Positions 42,088 to 53,105 of a stretch of DNA of 64,000 nt are shown piece after piece. This DNA comes from Ramlibacter alkalitolerans (GTDB lineage Bacteria; Pseudomonadota; Gammaproteobacteria; Burkholderiales; Burkholderiaceae_C), in assembly GCF_016722765.1 (NCBI RefSeq), contig NZ_JAEQND010000002.1, forward strand, positions 124,001 to 188,000, given 5' to 3'. Position 1 is the first letter of the stretch. Each line of letters starts with the position of its first letter. Under the pieces are notes generated by a model. It saw nothing but the letters and a program-made list of their open reading frames with translations. It was not told the origin of the DNA and made no database searches. Made by a program: the position numbers and the translations under genes.

Positions 42088-43281
42088 CTACGGGCTGGGG
42101 CTCTTGCCCCCTCCCCCTCTGGGGGAGGGCTGGGGTGGGGGCGCTCCGGCACTCGAGGGAGCATCCGGCGTGAACCTCACCGCCGTCCCCTCCTGCAACG
42201 CCCCCACATGCCCCCGGAGCACCACGGCCCCGGGCTGCACGCCCGTCACCGCGACCCAGGTTTCCTTGTCGGCGTCGCCGCGCGCGCCCGGCGCCACCGG
42301 CTTGTGCGCGATCCGGTTGCCTTCCACCACCTGCACATACGGCGAAGGCTTGTCGACGCGCACCGCGTCCAGCGGCACCGCGAGCGCGGAACTGCGCCCG
42401 ACCGCCAGCGTGCCCTGCGCGAACAGGCCCTGCCGCAAGCCGGTGGTATCGGCCAGCGCCAGGTAGGCCAGCACGCTGCGGCTGCCGGCCTGCGCGCTCG
42501 GATTGATGCGGACCACCCGCGCGGCGATGGGCCGGGTGCTGCCTTCCACCTGCAGGGCGGCCTCCTGGCCCACGCGCACGTCCACCGAATCGGCGGCGCT
42601 GAGCGTCGCTTCCAGCTCCAGCCGGCTCAGGTCCACGATCTCGATCACGCGAGTGTCGACCGAAACCCGCTCGCCCGGCTGCGCCAGGCGCTGCGCCACC
42701 ACGCCGCCGATCGGCGCCCGCAGCACCGTGTCTTGCAGCGACTTGCGGGCGACGTCCACCGCCGCCAGGGCCGCCTTGTGATTGGCCTGCGCCGCGGTCA
42801 GGTTGTTCTGGGAGGTGTCGAGCGCCGACCTGGAGATGAAGCCCTGGTCCACCAGCGCCTTGTTGTTGCTCCACTGGCGCTCGGCGATGTCGATCTGCGC
42901 CCGGGCCGCATCGGCCTGCTCCTGCGCCTGCTTGACGCGCGCCTGCGCCTCGACCGGGTCGACTCGCGCGACCACCTGGCCGGCGCGCACGGCATCGCCT
43001 TCGCGCACGGTGAGGCCCTGCAGTTCGCCCGGCATGCGCGCCTTGACGAAGGCGGAGTTGACCGCCTTGAGCGAGCCGGAGACGGGCAGGCCGCGCTGCA
43101 GCTCGCGCGTTTCGGCCCGCACGACGTCGGCCGCCGCCAGTTCGACCACCGCCTCGGCGCGCGGACTGGCCGCGGCCGCCGACGCGACCTGTTGCACATG
43201 GCGCGCGGACAGGATCCGCCACGCGCCGATCGCGACGACCACCGCGAGGAAAGCGAGGATGAACCAGCGCCAGCGCTTCAT
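42088..43281 (-). CDS. RND efflux periplasmic adaptor (membrane fusion protein)
   Basis: 397 residues: N-terminal membrane anchor (about 7-24), biotinyl-lipoyl-like halves ([19 protein letters not shown] and [18 protein letters not shown]), alpha-hairpin, beta-barrel. It bridges the RND pump to TolC. Start overlaps the TetR stop by 4 nt. The last residues ([17 protein letters not shown]) are encoded by a GC-rich hairpin repeat, so the native C-terminus may have been altered by that element. Confidence 0.92.
   Translation of the reverse strand: MKRWRWFILAFLAVVVAIGAWRILSARHVQQVASAAAASPRAEAVVELAAADVVRAETRELQRGLPVSGSLKAVNSAFVKARMPGELQGLTVREGDAVRAGQVVARVDPVEAQARVKQAQEQADAARAQIDIAERQWSNNKALVDQGFISRSALDTSQNNLTAAQANHKAALAAVDVARKSLQDTVLRAPIGGVVAQRLAQPGERVSVDTRVIEIVDLSRLELEATLSAADSVDVRVGQEAALQVEGSTRPIAARVVRINPSAQAGSRSVLAYLALADTTGLRQGLFAQGTLAVGRSSALAVPLDAVRVDKPSPYVQVVEGNRIAHKPVAPGARGDADKETWVAVTGVQPGAVVLRGHVGALQEGTAVRFTPDAPSSAGAPPPQPSPRGGGGKSPSP
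42101..42150. repeat. GC-rich hairpin repeat encoding the adaptor tail
   Basis: Perfect 9-bp stem CCCTCCCCC / GGGGGAGGG (42109-42129) followed by CTGGGGTGGGGG. This outline (purine-rich arm with GGGTGGGG) is a common dispersed repeat in Burkholderiales. It lies inside the 3' end of the adaptor gene. Confidence 0.65.
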
Positions 43282-43961
43282 GGCCGCCCCCCGGCGGCGG
43301 GCCGCACGCACAGGCCCTGCAGCAGGGTTTCGAGCTGCGCGTCGATGTAGCGCTGGGGATCGAGCGGATATTCCTGCGGCACGCAGGCGCCGAGCGAGTG
43401 CTTCGTCATGATCAGGAACACCATCGGCGCGACGATGCTGAAGACGGCGTACTCGATGTCCAGCGGCCGGAATTCGCCGCGCTCGACGCCGCGCTGCAGG
43501 ATCCGGCGGATCAACTGGTTGGCCGGCCGGATCACCTCCTGCTGGTAGAAGGCGGCGATGTCGGGGAAGTTGCGCGCCTCGCTGATGATCAGCTTGGTGA
43601 TGCCCGAGGCCGGCGTGGAGCCGATGCGCTCCCACCAGACGCGCATGCAGTAGCGCACCATGTCGGCCGTGGAGCCCTCGAAGGACTTGAACTCCTCTTC
43701 CCATTCGGCGAAGCGGCCGGAGATGTTCTCCCGCACGACCGCCTTGAACAGTTCCTCCTTGCTCGGGAAGTAGAGGAAGAGGGTACCCTTGGAGACGCCG
43801 GCGCGGGCGGCCACCTCCTCGGCCCGGGTGGCGGCGAAGCCCTTCTCGACGAACAGGTCGAGCGCTGCGTCGAGCAGTTCGCCGGGACGGGCTTCCTTGC
43901 GGCGGCCGCGGCGCGGCGCCCGGTCTTCTTCAGGGGCGAGTTCGGAAAGGGGCACGGACAA
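43278..43961 (-). CDS. TetR-family transcriptional regulator
   Basis: 227 residues: N-terminal HTH (about 30-76, with [22 protein letters not shown]) and a ligand-binding helical C-terminus. First gene of the efflux operon, overlapping the adaptor by 4 nt. Probably an AcrR-like autorepressor relieved by pump substrates; a palindrome upstream at 43995 is the likely operator. Confidence 0.92.
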   Translation of the reverse strand: MSVPLSELAPEEDRAPRRGRRKEARPGELLDAALDLFVEKGFAATRAEEVAARAGVSKGTLFLYFPSKEELFKAVVRENISGRFAEWEEEFKSFEGSTADMVRYCMRVWWERIGSTPASGITKLIISEARNFPDIAAFYQQEVIRPANQLIRRILQRGVERGEFRPLDIEYAVFSIVAPMVFLIMTKHSLGACVPQEYPLDPQRYIDAQLETLLQGLCVRPAAGGRP

Positions 43962-43994
43962 GATCGCGCTCCGGGTGCGAAGGGCTGGCGGGAA

Positions 43995-44016
43995 TTAATG
44001 ACTGACTGGTTAGTAA
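43995..44016. promoter_or_regulatory. Probable TetR operator
   Basis: Imperfect palindrome around ACTGAC-TG-GTTAGT (44001-44014), flanked by TTAATG and AA; AT-rich against GC-rich surroundings, 34 nt upstream of the regulator start. It resembles AcrR/TtgR-type operators with TTA.TAAC and GT.AGT halves. No other clear element in the 43962-44087 gap. Confidence 0.65.
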
Positions 44017-44087
44017 TGTAGCCGTACGCGGCTCGTCCGGTCAAGGCAACCCATCCGTCCTGCCTGCCCGGCCGATGGCCGGCGCCT

Positions 44088-44915
44088 TCAGTGCGTCGCG
44101 CGCGCAACGAGGCTGCCGAGCCACTCACGGATCACGTGGCGGCAGGCGGCGAGCCCCGGGGTGGACGGCAGCCATTCCAGCACCGGGTTGTGCTCCGGCC
44201 GCGGGAAATCGGTCGGTGCCGGGACCACCTCGAAGCCGGCGCGGCGGAAGGCGGCGGCCGCGCGCGGCATGTGGATCGCGTCGGTGACCAGCGCGATGCG
44301 GCGCACGCCGTCGCGGCCGGCGAGCTCCGCCATGCGGGTCGCGTTTTCCTCGGTGTCGCGCGAGCGGTCGTCGAGCCAGCGGACCTGCAGGCCGTAGTCC
44401 TCCTGCAGCATGCGGCGCGACACGCTGCCTTCGGTTTCGGCGCCGTCCATGGCGCCCCAGCCCACGCCGCCGGCGAACGCGAGCGGCTTGCCGGTCTGGC
44501 GCGCCAGCCGCGCGGCGTAGCGCAGGCGCACCAGGGCCGCTTCGTTCGGCTGGGCCGTTCCGTACTCGGGGGGAGCTACCCAGACGCCCGCGCCCAGCAC
44601 CACGATCGCCTGCACCTCGCGCAAGGCGCCGGCCTGGGCCGGCGCCACCGGCGGCAGCAGTTCGCGCGCGAGCAGGCGCGCCACTCCGTGGCTGCCCAGG
44701 GCGAGCGCGACCACGATGCCCAGCGCCGCGAGCGCCAGGCCCGCCGTGCGCCGCCGCGCCGCGATCAGCAGTCCGAGCAGGGCCAGCAGCAGCGGCCCGG
44801 TGGGCGGCAGCACCAGGGCGGTCAGGATCGGCTTGAGTTCACCCGGCTGCAAGGGAGCCCACGGCGCGAGCGTTGTCGTGCATGGATCGGGATGGTAAGG
44901 CAGGCGCGTGCCCAC
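44088..44915 (-). CDS. YdcF/ElyC (DUF218) family membrane protein
   Basis: 275 residues from a GTG; two N-terminal membrane helices (about 30-75), then the DUF218 fold with IVVLGAGVW, a GGVGWG loop, EDYGLQVRWLDDRSRDTEENA and LVTDAIHMPRA. ElyC-type proteins affect cell-envelope (peptidoglycan or polysaccharide) assembly. A TTG at 44852 is an alternative start. Divergent from msrA with 25 nt between the start codons. Confidence 0.85.
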   Translation of the reverse strand: MGTRLPYHPDPCTTTLAPWAPLQPGELKPILTALVLPPTGPLLLALLGLLIAARRRTAGLALAALGIVVALALGSHGVARLLARELLPPVAPAQAGALREVQAIVVLGAGVWVAPPEYGTAQPNEAALVRLRYAARLARQTGKPLAFAGGVGWGAMDGAETEGSVSRRMLQEDYGLQVRWLDDRSRDTEENATRMAELAGRDGVRRIALVTDAIHMPRAAAAFRRAGFEVVPAPTDFPRPEHNPVLEWLPSTPGLAACRHVIREWLGSLVARATH

Positions 44916-44940
44916 TACAGTGGCGGGTCAAGGAGAAAGC

Positions 44941-45483
44941 ATGGCCAACGCAACGCAAACGATCGTCCTCGGCGGAGGCTGCTTCTGGTGTACCGAAGCG
45001 GTCTACAAGGAGGTGCGCGGCATCGTCGACGTGGAATCGGGCTACAGCAACGGCCAGGTGGAGCGCCCGAGCTACGAGCAGGTCTGCGCCGGCACCACGG
45101 GCCACGCCGAAGTCGTGAAGCTCACGTACGACCCGGCGCAGATCAGCCTGCGCCAGATCCTGGAGATCTTCTTCGTCGTGCACGACCCGACCCAGCTCAA
45201 TCGGCAGGGCAACGACGTCGGCACCCAGTACCGCAGCGGCATCTACACCACGACGCCGGAGCAGCAGGCGGCCGCCGAGGACATGATCCGCGCGATGAGC
45301 CAGGAAAAGCTGTTCGGCAAGCCGATCGTCACCGAGGTCCGCCCGCTGGCGAACTACTGGCCGGCGGAGGAGTACCACCAGGACTTCTTCGAACGCAACC
45401 CGCACCAGGGCTACTGCCTGGCCGTCGCCGCGCCGAAGGTCGCCAAGTTCCGCAAGACGTTCAGCGAGTTGTCCAAGGGTTGA
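44941..45483 (+). CDS. msrA: Peptide-methionine (S)-S-oxide reductase
   Basis: 180 residues. Catalytic GCFWC motif (Cys14, Cys17), YSNGQVERPSYEQVCAG, GHAEVV and NPHQGYC. Repairs oxidised methionine in the cytoplasm with thioredoxin. Good ribosome-binding site AGGAGA. Followed by hairpin repeat A3 and the convergent pdxH. Confidence 0.95.
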   Translation: MANATQTIVLGGGCFWCTEAVYKEVRGIVDVESGYSNGQVERPSYEQVCAGTTGHAEVVKLTYDPAQISLRQILEIFFVVHDPTQLNRQGNDVGTQYRSGIYTTTPEQQAAAEDMIRAMSQEKLFGKPIVTEVRPLANYWPAEEYHQDFFERNPHQGYCLAVAAPKVAKFRKTFSELSKG

Positions 45484-45494
45484 TCGCAGGGAAA

Positions 45495-45609
45495 ACAACC
45501 GAACGCAAAGGGCGCAAAGATTTCGCAAAGGACGCGAAATGGATTCAACCCTTGGTGGCTGTCCTTTTGCGGTTTTTGCGTAACCTTTGCGTCCTTTGCG
45601 TTCGGTTGT
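45495..45609. repeat. Dispersed hairpin repeat, family A copy 3
   Basis: 25-nt arms at 45495-45519 and 45585-45609 with one mismatch, containing GAACGCAAAGG-type sequence, and an inner inverted pair. It fills the gap between convergent msrA and pdxH, just as A1 lies between convergent genes. Confidence 0.88.
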
Positions 45610-45616
45610 CCGCTTT

Positions 45617-46264
45617 CTAAGGCGCCAGCCGCTCCCTCACCCAGCTCCCATTTTCGAGCCGGTAGCGCAGGCGGTCGTGCAGGCGGCTCTTGCGGCCTTG
45701 CCAGAATTGCCACTCGTCCGGCACCAGACGGTAGCCGCCCCAGTGCGGCGGGCGCGGCGGGTTCAGCATGAACTGGGCGCTGTAGCGGGCCGCGTTGGCG
45801 ACCAGCACGCCGCGGCCGGGGATCACCTGGCTTTGCGGGCTGGCCCAGGCGCCGATGCGCGAATCGATCGGCCGGCTCGCGAAATACGCATCGCTTTCCT
45901 CCGCGCTGGTCTTCTCCACCCGCCCTTCGATGCGCACCACGCGTTCCAGCTCCACCCAGTGGAACTGCAGCGCCGCGTACGGGTTGCCGGCCAGCTCCAG
46001 GCCCTTGCGGCTCTCGTAGTTCGTGTACCAGACGATCCCGCGCGCGTCGTAGCCCTTGATCAGGACGATGCGCGTGCTGGGGCGCAGGTTGCTGCCCACC
46101 GTGGCCAGCGTCATCGCGTTGGGCTCCGGGATCTGGCCGGCGATCGCCTCGGCCAGCCACTGCTCGAACTGCTGCAGCGGATCGCCATGCGAGGCGTCCT
46201 CGCTCAGCTCGGCGCGCTCGTAGCTCTTGCGCAGTTCGGCGATGTGGGCGGCGGGGCGGGTCAT
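45617..46264 (-). CDS. pdxH: Pyridoxamine 5'-phosphate oxidase
   Basis: 215 residues from [14 protein letters not shown]-binding and substrate segments [44 protein letters not shown] and the C-terminal [18 protein letters not shown]. Makes pyridoxal 5'-phosphate from PNP/PMP. Divergent from the MobA-like gene (37 nt between start codons). Confidence 0.95.
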   Translation of the reverse strand: MTRPAAHIAELRKSYERAELSEDASHGDPLQQFEQWLAEAIAGQIPEPNAMTLATVGSNLRPSTRIVLIKGYDARGIVWYTNYESRKGLELAGNPYAALQFHWVELERVVRIEGRVEKTSAEESDAYFASRPIDSRIGAWASPQSQVIPGRGVLVANAARYSAQFMLNPPRPPHWGGYRLVPDEWQFWQGRKSRLHDRLRYRLENGSWVRERLAP

Positions 46265-46301
46265 GCGGGAATTGTCGCATTCGGTGCTACCTTCGCTGCC
46301 C

Positions 46302-46859
46302 ATGGCCTCCCCCATCGTCCTGGTCCTGGCCTCCGGTCGCGGCGAGCGCTTCCTCGCCTCCGGCGGCAAGGGTTCCAAGCTGCAGGCGCTGCTGGCCGGC
46401 CAGCCCGTCATCGCGCACACGCTGGCGGCGGTGCGCGCGAGCGGGCTGCCCTTTCACGTCGAGGCGGCGGGCCATCCGGGCATGGGCGATTCGATCGCGG
46501 CGGGCGTGCGCGCGACGGCGCAGGCCGGCGGCTGGCTGGTCCTGCCCGCGGACCTGCCGCTGGTGCGTCCGGAGTCGCTGCGCGCCGTCGCGGCGGCCCT
46601 GCAGCGCGCCTCCATCGTGCTGCCGATGCACGAAGGCACGCGGGGCCACCCGGTCGGTTTCGGCGCGGAGCACGGGCCCGCGCTCATGGCGCTCACCGGC
46701 GCGCAGGGCGCTGCGGCGATCGTGCGCGCCGCGCAGCCGCTCGCGCTCGAACTGCCGGACGAAGGCATCGTGACGGACATCGACACCGTCGAAGACCTCG
46801 CGCGCGCCGAACGCCTGTTCCAGCGCCGTCGGCGGCGGCAGGGCGAGGAAGGGTCCTGA
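46302..46859 (+). CDS. MobA-like nucleotidyltransferase
   Basis: 185 residues. N-terminal [11 protein letters not shown] is the nucleotide-binding loop, followed by a Lys (GSKL) and the metal site PADLPLV. Similar to MocA/MobA and CoxC-type molybdenum cofactor cytidylyl- or guanylyltransferases. No molybdoenzyme gene is adjacent, so the cofactor made is uncertain. Start chosen at [12 protein letters not shown]. Confidence 0.85.
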   Translation: MASPIVLVLASGRGERFLASGGKGSKLQALLAGQPVIAHTLAAVRASGLPFHVEAAGHPGMGDSIAAGVRATAQAGGWLVLPADLPLVRPESLRAVAAALQRASIVLPMHEGTRGHPVGFGAEHGPALMALTGAQGAAAIVRAAQPLALELPDEGIVTDIDTVEDLARAERLFQRRRRRQGEEGS

Positions 46860-46889
46860 GCGGCCGGTGCCAGTTAGTGCTGCCCGCGC

Positions 46890-47492
46890 CTACGGCTTGT
46901 GCTGTTCCGCCTGGATCCGGCGCAGCAGCCGTTCGAGGTTGCGGTCGCGGATGTCGTGCCGGCGCAGTTCCTCCAACGTGCGGTGGGCGTAGTCGAGCGT
47001 GGTACCGTAGATGCCCGAGGCGAAGGCGAAGATCGCGCGGTACTCCTCCTCGCTCAGCTCGCCGGTGTGGCTCGGGCTCCTGCGCGAGAGCGTGAAGGCG
47101 AGCGAGCGCACCGGGCCCTGCGGCGTGTGGGCCGTGAGCCAGCGCGGGTCGTACACGCCGGTGACCATCTCGCGCTTCCACAGCCGCGCCAGGGTCGGCT
47201 CGCCGTCCTCGCGCGGGATGCGGAACACCATGCCGCGGCAGCAGCCGCCGGTGAGCAGGCCGAAGACGAGGCCGGGCCGCTCCGGGGTGCCGCGATTGAT
47301 GCGGCTCCACATCTTCAATGCGCGATGCCAGCCGTGCACGCGCGCCGGCCGGCGCTCGACGTACTCGAACTCCGGGCGCCAGATGAGGGACCCGTAGCCG
47401 AAGATCCACAGGTCCTCGCGCCCGCCCCATTCGGCCACGGTGTGCTCCAGCATGCGCTGGGGGTCGCGATGCGGCTTGGACACTTCGCTCAC
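46890..47492 (-). CDS. ChaC-like gamma-glutamylcyclotransferase
   Basis: 200 residues from a GTG. The cyclotransferase signature [12 protein letters not shown] is at the N-terminus, followed by [23 protein letters not shown] and [11 protein letters not shown], typical of glutathione-specific ChaC enzymes, which split glutathione into 5-oxoproline and Cys-Gly. The start is uncertain because the frame is open upstream. Divergent from edd. Confidence 0.9.
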   Translation of the reverse strand: MSEVSKPHRDPQRMLEHTVAEWGGREDLWIFGYGSLIWRPEFEYVERRPARVHGWHRALKMWSRINRGTPERPGLVFGLLTGGCCRGMVFRIPREDGEPTLARLWKREMVTGVYDPRWLTAHTPQGPVRSLAFTLSRRSPSHTGELSEEEYRAIFAFASGIYGTTLDYAHRTLEELRRHDIRDRNLERLLRRIQAEQHKP

Positions 47493-47609
47493 GGGCAGCA
47501 CTCTAGCGCAGCGCGCCGTCCGGAGGTTGGTAACCGGTTCGTACCCGCCGACGGGCCACAAGCCGGGAGGGGCGGGGTAGGATGCACACGACCCGTTACC
47601 GCATCACCC

Positions 47610-49433
47610 ATGAAATTGCATCCCGTGCTGGAGGCGGTGACCCGGCGCATCCGCGAGCGCAGCGCGCCCAGCCGTTCAGCCTACCTTGCCCGCATCGATG
47701 AGGCTGCCGGCCGCGAGCGCGGCGCCGACCGGATGGGCTGCGCGAACGTCGCGCATGCCTTCGCCGGCATCCCGCCCAACGACAAGTTCCGCGTCGTCGC
47801 CGAGCGCGCGCCGAACATCGCGATCGTCAATTCGTACAACGACATGCTGTCGGCGCACGCGCCCTTCGCTGGCTTCCCGCAGGTGATCAAGGACGAGGCG
47901 CGCAAGCAGGGCGCGACGGCCCAGGTTGCCGCCGGCGTGCCGGCGATGTGCGACGGCGTCACGCAGGGCACGGCGGGCATGGAGCTCAGCCTGTTCTCGC
48001 GCGACGTGATCGCGATGGCGACGGCCGTGGGCCTGAGCCACGACGTGTTCGACGCCGCCCTCATGCTGGGGATCTGCGACAAGATCGTTCCCGGCCTGCT
48101 GATCGGCGCGCTGCACTTCGGCCACCTGCCGACCGTGTTCGTGCCCGGCGGCCCCATGCCCAGCGGCCTGTCCAACAGCGACAAGGCCAAGGTCCGCGAG
48201 CAGGCGGCGCAGGGCCTCGTGGGCCGCAAGGAACTGCTGGAAGCCGAGGAGAAGGCCTACCACACGCAAGGCACCTGCACCTTCTACGGCACGGCCAACA
48301 GCAACCAGATGCTGATGGAGGCGATGGGCCTGCACGTGCCCGGCTCCGCCTTCGTGCAGCCGCAGCAGGCCCTGCGCGAGGAACTCACCCGCGAGGCCGT
48401 GCGCACCGCGCTGGGCATCCTGAAGGCCCAGCGCTTCACGCCGATCGGCAGGCTGGTCGACGAGCGCTGCATCGTCAATGCGATGGCGGCGCTGCTGGCC
48501 ACCGGCGGCTCCACCAACCACCTGATCCACTGGGTCGCGGTGGCGCGCGCCGCCGGCATCGCGATCGACTGGAACGATTTCGACGAACTGTCTTCGGTCG
48601 TGCCCCTGCTGGCGCGCGTGTATCCGAACGGGCTGGCGGACGTGAACCAGTTCCAGGCCGCCGGCGGGCCCGGCTTCGTCATCCGCGAACTGCTCGACGC
48701 CGGCCTGATGCACGCGGACGTGCTGACGGTGCGCGAAGGGGGCCTGCGCGAATACACGCGCGAACCGGCGCTGGCCGCCGAAGGCCAGCGGCTGGTCTGG
48801 CGCGACATCGGCGCCTCGCGCGAGACCAGCGTGGTGCGGCCGGCGCAGCAGCCTTTCAGCCCCACCGGGGGGCTGCGGCTGCTCACCGGCAACCTGGGGC
48901 GCAGCGTGATCAAGGTCTCCGCCGTGCCGGACGACCGCCACGTGATCGAGGCGCCGGCGCGCATCTTCGACAGCCAGGAGGCGCTGCAGGCCGCGTTCAA
49001 GGCCGGCGAACTCGATCGCGACGTGGTGTGCGTGGTGCGCTGGCAGGGCCCGCAGGCCAACGGCATGCCGGAACTGCACAAGCTCACCCCGCCGCTCGCG
49101 GTGCTGCAGGGCAAGGGCTACCGCGTCGCGCTGGTCACCGACGGCCGCATGAGCGGCGCTTCGGGCAAGGTGCCGGCGGCGATCCATGTCTCGCCCGAGG
49201 CGGCGGTCGGCGGGCCGCTGGCGCTGCTGCGCGACGGCGACCTCGTGCGGCTCGATGCGCCCGCGGGCCGGCTGGAGGCGCTGGTCGATGCGGCGGAATG
49301 GTCGCGGCGCGAGCCGGCCCGCATCACGCGCGAACAGGCCGATGCGAACACGCACGGCGTCGGACGCGAGCTGTTCGCCGGCTTCCGGCGCAATGCGACA
49401 CTGGCGGAGGAGGGCGCCTGCACATGGCTATGA
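47610..49433 (+). CDS. edd: Phosphogluconate dehydratase
   Basis: 607 residues, the usual Edd length. IlvD/Edd family with [36 protein letters not shown] and [13 protein letters not shown], where cysteines hold the iron-sulfur cluster, and [17 protein letters not shown] near the C-terminus. Converts 6-phosphogluconate to KDPG in the Entner-Doudoroff pathway. Overlaps eda by 10 nt. Confidence 0.96.
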   Translation: MKLHPVLEAVTRRIRERSAPSRSAYLARIDEAAGRERGADRMGCANVAHAFAGIPPNDKFRVVAERAPNIAIVNSYNDMLSAHAPFAGFPQVIKDEARKQGATAQVAAGVPAMCDGVTQGTAGMELSLFSRDVIAMATAVGLSHDVFDAALMLGICDKIVPGLLIGALHFGHLPTVFVPGGPMPSGLSNSDKAKVREQAAQGLVGRKELLEAEEKAYHTQGTCTFYGTANSNQMLMEAMGLHVPGSAFVQPQQALREELTREAVRTALGILKAQRFTPIGRLVDERCIVNAMAALLATGGSTNHLIHWVAVARAAGIAIDWNDFDELSSVVPLLARVYPNGLADVNQFQAAGGPGFVIRELLDAGLMHADVLTVREGGLREYTREPALAAEGQRLVWRDIGASRETSVVRPAQQPFSPTGGLRLLTGNLGRSVIKVSAVPDDRHVIEAPARIFDSQEALQAAFKAGELDRDVVCVVRWQGPQANGMPELHKLTPPLAVLQGKGYRVALVTDGRMSGASGKVPAAIHVSPEAAVGGPLALLRDGDLVRLDAPAGRLEALVDAAEWSRREPARITREQADANTHGVGRELFAGFRRNATLAEEGACTWL

Positions 49434-50077
49434 CACCCCTGTCGGCGCGGCCGACGTCCAGGGAAGTGATGGAGGACGCGCCGGTGATCCCGGTGATCGT
49501 CCTGAACGACGTGGCGCAGGCCGTGCCGCTGGCGCGCGCGCTGGTGGCCGGCGGCATCCGCATGCTCGAAGTGACGCTGCGCACGCCGGTGGCGCTGGCC
49601 TGCATCGAGGCCATCGCAAAGGAAGTGCCCGAGGCGGTGGTCGGCGCCGGCACGGTGCGCAGCGCGGCGGACGCGCAGGCGGCGGCGATGGCCGGTGCGC
49701 GCTTTGCCGTGAGCCCCGGCTATACGCGCGCCGTCGGCAAGGCGTGCCACGAGCTCGGACTGGCCCTGCTGCCCGGCGTGGCCACGGGCACCGAGATCAT
49801 GCTGGCGCAGGAAGACGGCTACACCGCGCTGAAGTTCTTTCCCGCCCTGCAGGCGGGCGGACCGGCCATGCTCAAGGCCTGGCAGGGCCCGTTCAACGAC
49901 GTGCGCTTCTGCCCCACCGGCGGCATCACGCTGCAGAACGCGCGCGAGTTCCTGTCGCTGCCCAACGTGACCTGCGTCGGCGGCTCCTGGATCGTCCCGG
50001 CTGACGCGCTGCAGGCCGGCGACTGGTCCCGCATCACGCGGTTCGCCGCCCAGGCGGCGGCGCTGCCCCGGGGATGA
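49424..50077 (+). CDS. eda: KDPG aldolase
   Basis: 217 residues, class I aldolase fold: Glu in [19 protein letters not shown], Schiff-base Lys in [15 protein letters not shown]. Splits KDPG to pyruvate and glyceraldehyde 3-phosphate. Its start lies inside the end of edd (a second in-frame ATG at 49430 is an alternative), coupling the two. A paralogous aldolase for the galactose branch lies at 58105. Confidence 0.96.
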   Translation: MAMTPLSARPTSREVMEDAPVIPVIVLNDVAQAVPLARALVAGGIRMLEVTLRTPVALACIEAIAKEVPEAVVGAGTVRSAADAQAAAMAGARFAVSPGYTRAVGKACHELGLALLPGVATGTEIMLAQEDGYTALKFFPALQAGGPAMLKAWQGPFNDVRFCPTGGITLQNAREFLSLPNVTCVGGSWIVPADALQAGDWSRITRFAAQAAALPRG

Positions 50078-50922
50078 ACCGGCGGGCGCTGCTGCGCGCG
50101 GCGCTCGCCTTCGCGCCGCTGGCCGCGCGCGCCGGGCAGGACAACGCCATCGCGGCAGCGATGAACGACCTGGCCGTGCGGCCGGAGCGTGACGTGCCCT
50201 ATGGGCCGGATCGCCGGCAGCGTTTCGATGCGTACCTGCCCGGCACGCCGAGCGGTCCCTTGCTGCTGCTGGTGCACGGCGGCGCCTGGCGCGGCGGCGA
50301 CAAGCGCTCGGCCGGCGTGCTGGCGAAAGCCCGCTACTGGACGGCCCGCGGTTACGTCGTGGTTTCGACCAACTACCGGCTGCTGCCCGAGGCCCATCCC
50401 CTGGCGCAGGCGCGCGATGTCGCGCGGGCGCTGGCCCAGGTGCAGCGGCGCGCGTCCGGCTGGGGCGCGGATGCGGCACGGTGCGTGCTCATGGGGCATT
50501 CGTCCGGGGCCCACCTGGCGGCGCTGCTGTCGGCCGAACCGGCGCTGACGCGCGAGCAGGGCGCCGATCCGTGGCGCGGCACCGTGTGCCTGGACAACCC
50601 GGCCTTCGACGTGCCGGCGCTCATGAACGCTGCCCACGACAAGCTGTACGACCGCGCCTTCGGCACGAACCACGCGTACTGGCGCACCGTCTCGCCGCTG
50701 CACATCCTGGCGCGCGATGCGCGGCGCGTCCTGGCGGTGTGCTCGACGCGCAGCCCGGCGGCCTGCGCCCAGGCCCAGGCGTTCGCGGCGCGCGCCGGCC
50801 GCCATGGCGTGAAGGTGCAGGTGGAGCCGGTGGACAAGGGCCACATGGACATCGAGCGCGAGCTCGGCTTGCCCGGCGCCTATTCCGAGTCGGTGGAGCG
50901 CTGGATCAGTTCGATCTTGTAG
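50074..50922 (+). CDS. Secreted alpha/beta hydrolase (esterase-like)
   Basis: 282 residues with a signal peptide (about 1-21). Oxyanion motif HGGAWRGG, nucleophile loop GHSSGAH and a late HMD segment for the catalytic His: the hormone-sensitive-lipase/BD-FAE-type pattern. Substrate unknown. Starts within the eda stop (4-nt overlap); its 3' end overlaps the convergent gloA gene by 43 nt. Confidence 0.87.
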   Translation: MNRRALLRAALAFAPLAARAGQDNAIAAAMNDLAVRPERDVPYGPDRRQRFDAYLPGTPSGPLLLLVHGGAWRGGDKRSAGVLAKARYWTARGYVVVSTNYRLLPEAHPLAQARDVARALAQVQRRASGWGADAARCVLMGHSSGAHLAALLSAEPALTREQGADPWRGTVCLDNPAFDVPALMNAAHDKLYDRAFGTNHAYWRTVSPLHILARDARRVLAVCSTRSPAACAQAQAFAARAGRHGVKVQVEPVDKGHMDIERELGLPGAYSESVERWISSIL

Positions 50923-51275
50923 CCGTCCGGATCGGTCACGAAGGCGATCACGGTGCTGCCGCCCTGCACCGGCCCGGGCTCGCGCGTGACGTTGCCGCCG
51001 GAGGCGCGGATGCGATCGCAGGCGGCGTAGACGTCCGGCACGCCGATGGCGATGTGGCCGTAGGCCGTGCCCAGTTCGTACTTCTCGACGCCGTGGTTGT
51101 AGGTCAGCTCGATCTCCGCATGCTCCGGATTGCGGCCGTAGCCGACGAAGGCGAGCGAGTACTTCTGTTCGGGCCGCTCGGTCGTGCGCAGCAGTTCCAT
51201 GCCGAGCACCTTGGTGTAGAAATCGACGGCGCGCTGCAGGTCGCCCACGCGCAGCATGGTGTGGAGGAGTCGCAT
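50880..51275 (-). CDS. gloA: Lactoylglutathione lyase (glyoxalase I)
   Basis: 131 residues. All four metal ligands lie at the positions known from the E. coli enzyme: His5, Glu56, His74 and Glu122. Converts the methylglyoxal-glutathione adduct to lactoylglutathione. Good ribosome-binding site GGAG. Its last 14 codons overlap antisense with the hydrolase gene. Confidence 0.95.
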   Translation of the reverse strand: MRLLHTMLRVGDLQRAVDFYTKVLGMELLRTTERPEQKYSLAFVGYGRNPEHAEIELTYNHGVEKYELGTAYGHIAIGVPDVYAACDRIRASGGNVTREPGPVQGGSTVIAFVTDPDGYKIELIQRSTDSE

Positions 51276-51329
51276 GCTGGCATTATGAGCGCCGGTTGAA
51301 ACACCCCTCTGCGTCCGGCTGTTGAATTG

Positions 51330-53105
51330 ATGCTCATCCGTGCTGCGTTGGCCATGCTCCTGCTGCTCGCGGCCGCCGCCTGGGCGCAGCCGCAGCAGGC
51401 CGCCTTCGACCTCGTCGTGCGCGCACCGGGCCCCTTGCGCGAGCTGCTGGAGCGCAACCTGGAACTGCGCCGCTACCGCGACGTGAGCGACCTCGATGAC
51501 GCCGAGATCGCGCGCCTGATCGTGCTGGCCGACAAGGACGCGCGCGAGCTGCTGGCCACCCAGGGCTATTTCGCGCCGCAGGTGAGCATCGCGCGCGAAA
51601 GCGGCCCGCGCACGCGCCTGGTGGTCGACGTGCAGCCCGGCGAGCGCACGCGCGTCAGGGGCGTGGACATCGCCTTCGAGGGCGACATCGCGACCAGTAC
51701 CGACACCGACGCCCTCGCGCAGCGCCAGACGATCGTCGGCGGCTGGGAGCTGCCCGTCGGCCGCCCGTTCGCCCAGGCGCCCTGGGACCAGGCGAAAGCC
51801 GTCGCCACGCGCCAGCTGCTGGCGCGGCGCTATCCGGCCGGGCGCATCAGCTACAGCCTGGCCGACGTCGACGCCGCCACCGCATCGGCGCAGCTCGGGC
51901 TGCGGCTGGACTCGGGCGCGCTGTTCCGGCTCGGCCCGGTGCGCGTGACCGGCGTCGAGCGCTACGACCCGCTGCTGGTGCCGCGGCTCGCGCGGCTGCC
52001 GGAAGGCTCGATCTACGACCAGGAAAAGATCGTGCAGGCGCAGATCCGGCTGGCGGGCAGCGGCTACTTCGATTCGGCCTTCATCTTCGTCGATCCGCAG
52101 TCCGATCCCCTGGCTGCGCCGGTGCAGGTCACCGTGCGCGAGGCGCCGCTGCAGAAGGTGGTGCTGGGCCTGGGCTTCAGCACCGACGGCGGCCCGCGCG
52201 CCAGCGTGGAGCACACGCACAACCGCCTGCCGGTGATCGGCTGGCGCGCGGTGACCAAGCTGCAGGCGGAGCAGAAGAACCCGTACCTGCAGACCGAGTG
52301 GATCGCCATTCCCGACGCATCGGGCTGGCGCTGGTCGGTGCTGGCGCGCGGCGAACGGCTGGACGACGACCGGCTGGTCACGCACAGCCAGCGCCTGCGC
52401 ATGGGAAGGTTCCAGAACGGCGACCGCATCGACCGCAACATGTACGTGCAGTACGAACGCGCCACGGTGGACAACCCGCGCAACGTGCAACTGACCCCGC
52501 TCGACACCGGGACCGGGTCCGCGATCACGGGCAACTACCTGTGGACCGGTCGCTACTTCGACGACCTGCGGCTGCCCACGAGCGGCTACGGCGTCGGCCT
52601 CGAACTCGGTGGCGGCCTCACGCTGGGCAACGTTCGGCAGCCGTTCCAGCGCACGGTGGTGCGCTGGCTCGGCTTCCGACCGCTGGCGAGCGGACGCCTG
52701 CAGCTGCGCGCCGAAGCCGGCGCGGTGCTGGCCAGGCGCAATGCCACGATCCCGGCCACGCAGCTGTTCCGCACCGGCGGCGACACCACGGTGCGCGGCT
52801 ACAAGTTCCTCGACATCGGCGTGCCGCTGCCCGGCGGCTTCATCGGCCCCGGCCGCTATCTCACCGTGGAAAGCCTGGAGTGGCAGCGGCCCATCCTGCG
52901 CGGCGGCCGGCGCACGGAGTTCGAGCACACGCTGTTCGTCGATGCCGGCGCCGTGGCCGACCAGATCGGCGACCTGCGGGCCAAGGTGGGCATAGGCACC
53001 GGCGTGCGCTGGCGCAGCCCGGTGGGCCCGGTCGAGGGGGCGATCGCCTACGGCGTGCAGGCGCGGCGCTTCCGCCTGCACTTCAGCGCGGGGTTCGTGT
53101 TTTGA
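51330..53105 (+). CDS. tamA: TamA, Omp85-family assembly protein
   Basis: 591 residues: signal peptide (about 1-20), POTRA domains (about 30-270), then an Omp85/BamA-type beta-barrel with the lid-lock segment [13 protein letters not shown] and a C-terminal Phe. With TamB it moves lipids or beta-barrel proteins to the outer membrane. ATG chosen over an adjacent TTG. Stop overlaps the tamB start (TTGA). Confidence 0.92.
   Translation: MLIRAALAMLLLLAAAAWAQPQQAAFDLVVRAPGPLRELLERNLELRRYRDVSDLDDAEIARLIVLADKDARELLATQGYFAPQVSIARESGPRTRLVVDVQPGERTRVRGVDIAFEGDIATSTDTDALAQRQTIVGGWELPVGRPFAQAPWDQAKAVATRQLLARRYPAGRISYSLADVDAATASAQLGLRLDSGALFRLGPVRVTGVERYDPLLVPRLARLPEGSIYDQEKIVQAQIRLAGSGYFDSAFIFVDPQSDPLAAPVQVTVREAPLQKVVLGLGFSTDGGPRASVEHTHNRLPVIGWRAVTKLQAEQKNPYLQTEWIAIPDASGWRWSVLARGERLDDDRLVTHSQRLRMGRFQNGDRIDRNMYVQYERATVDNPRNVQLTPLDTGTGSAITGNYLWTGRYFDDLRLPTSGYGVGLELGGGLTLGNVRQPFQRTVVRWLGFRPLASGRLQLRAEAGAVLARRNATIPATQLFRTGGDTTVRGYKFLDIGVPLPGGFIGPGRYLTVESLEWQRPILRGGRRTEFEHTLFVDAGAVADQIGDLRAKVGIGTGVRWRSPVGPVEGAIAYGVQARRFRLHFSAGFVF

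Noticed and set aside
37933..43350. Very long open frame antisense to the efflux operon
   Set aside because: Sense-strand genes for pcm, RND pump and adaptor are complete with clear motifs; the antisense frame is rich in His/Arg/Gln/Val runs typical of reversed GC-rich codons.
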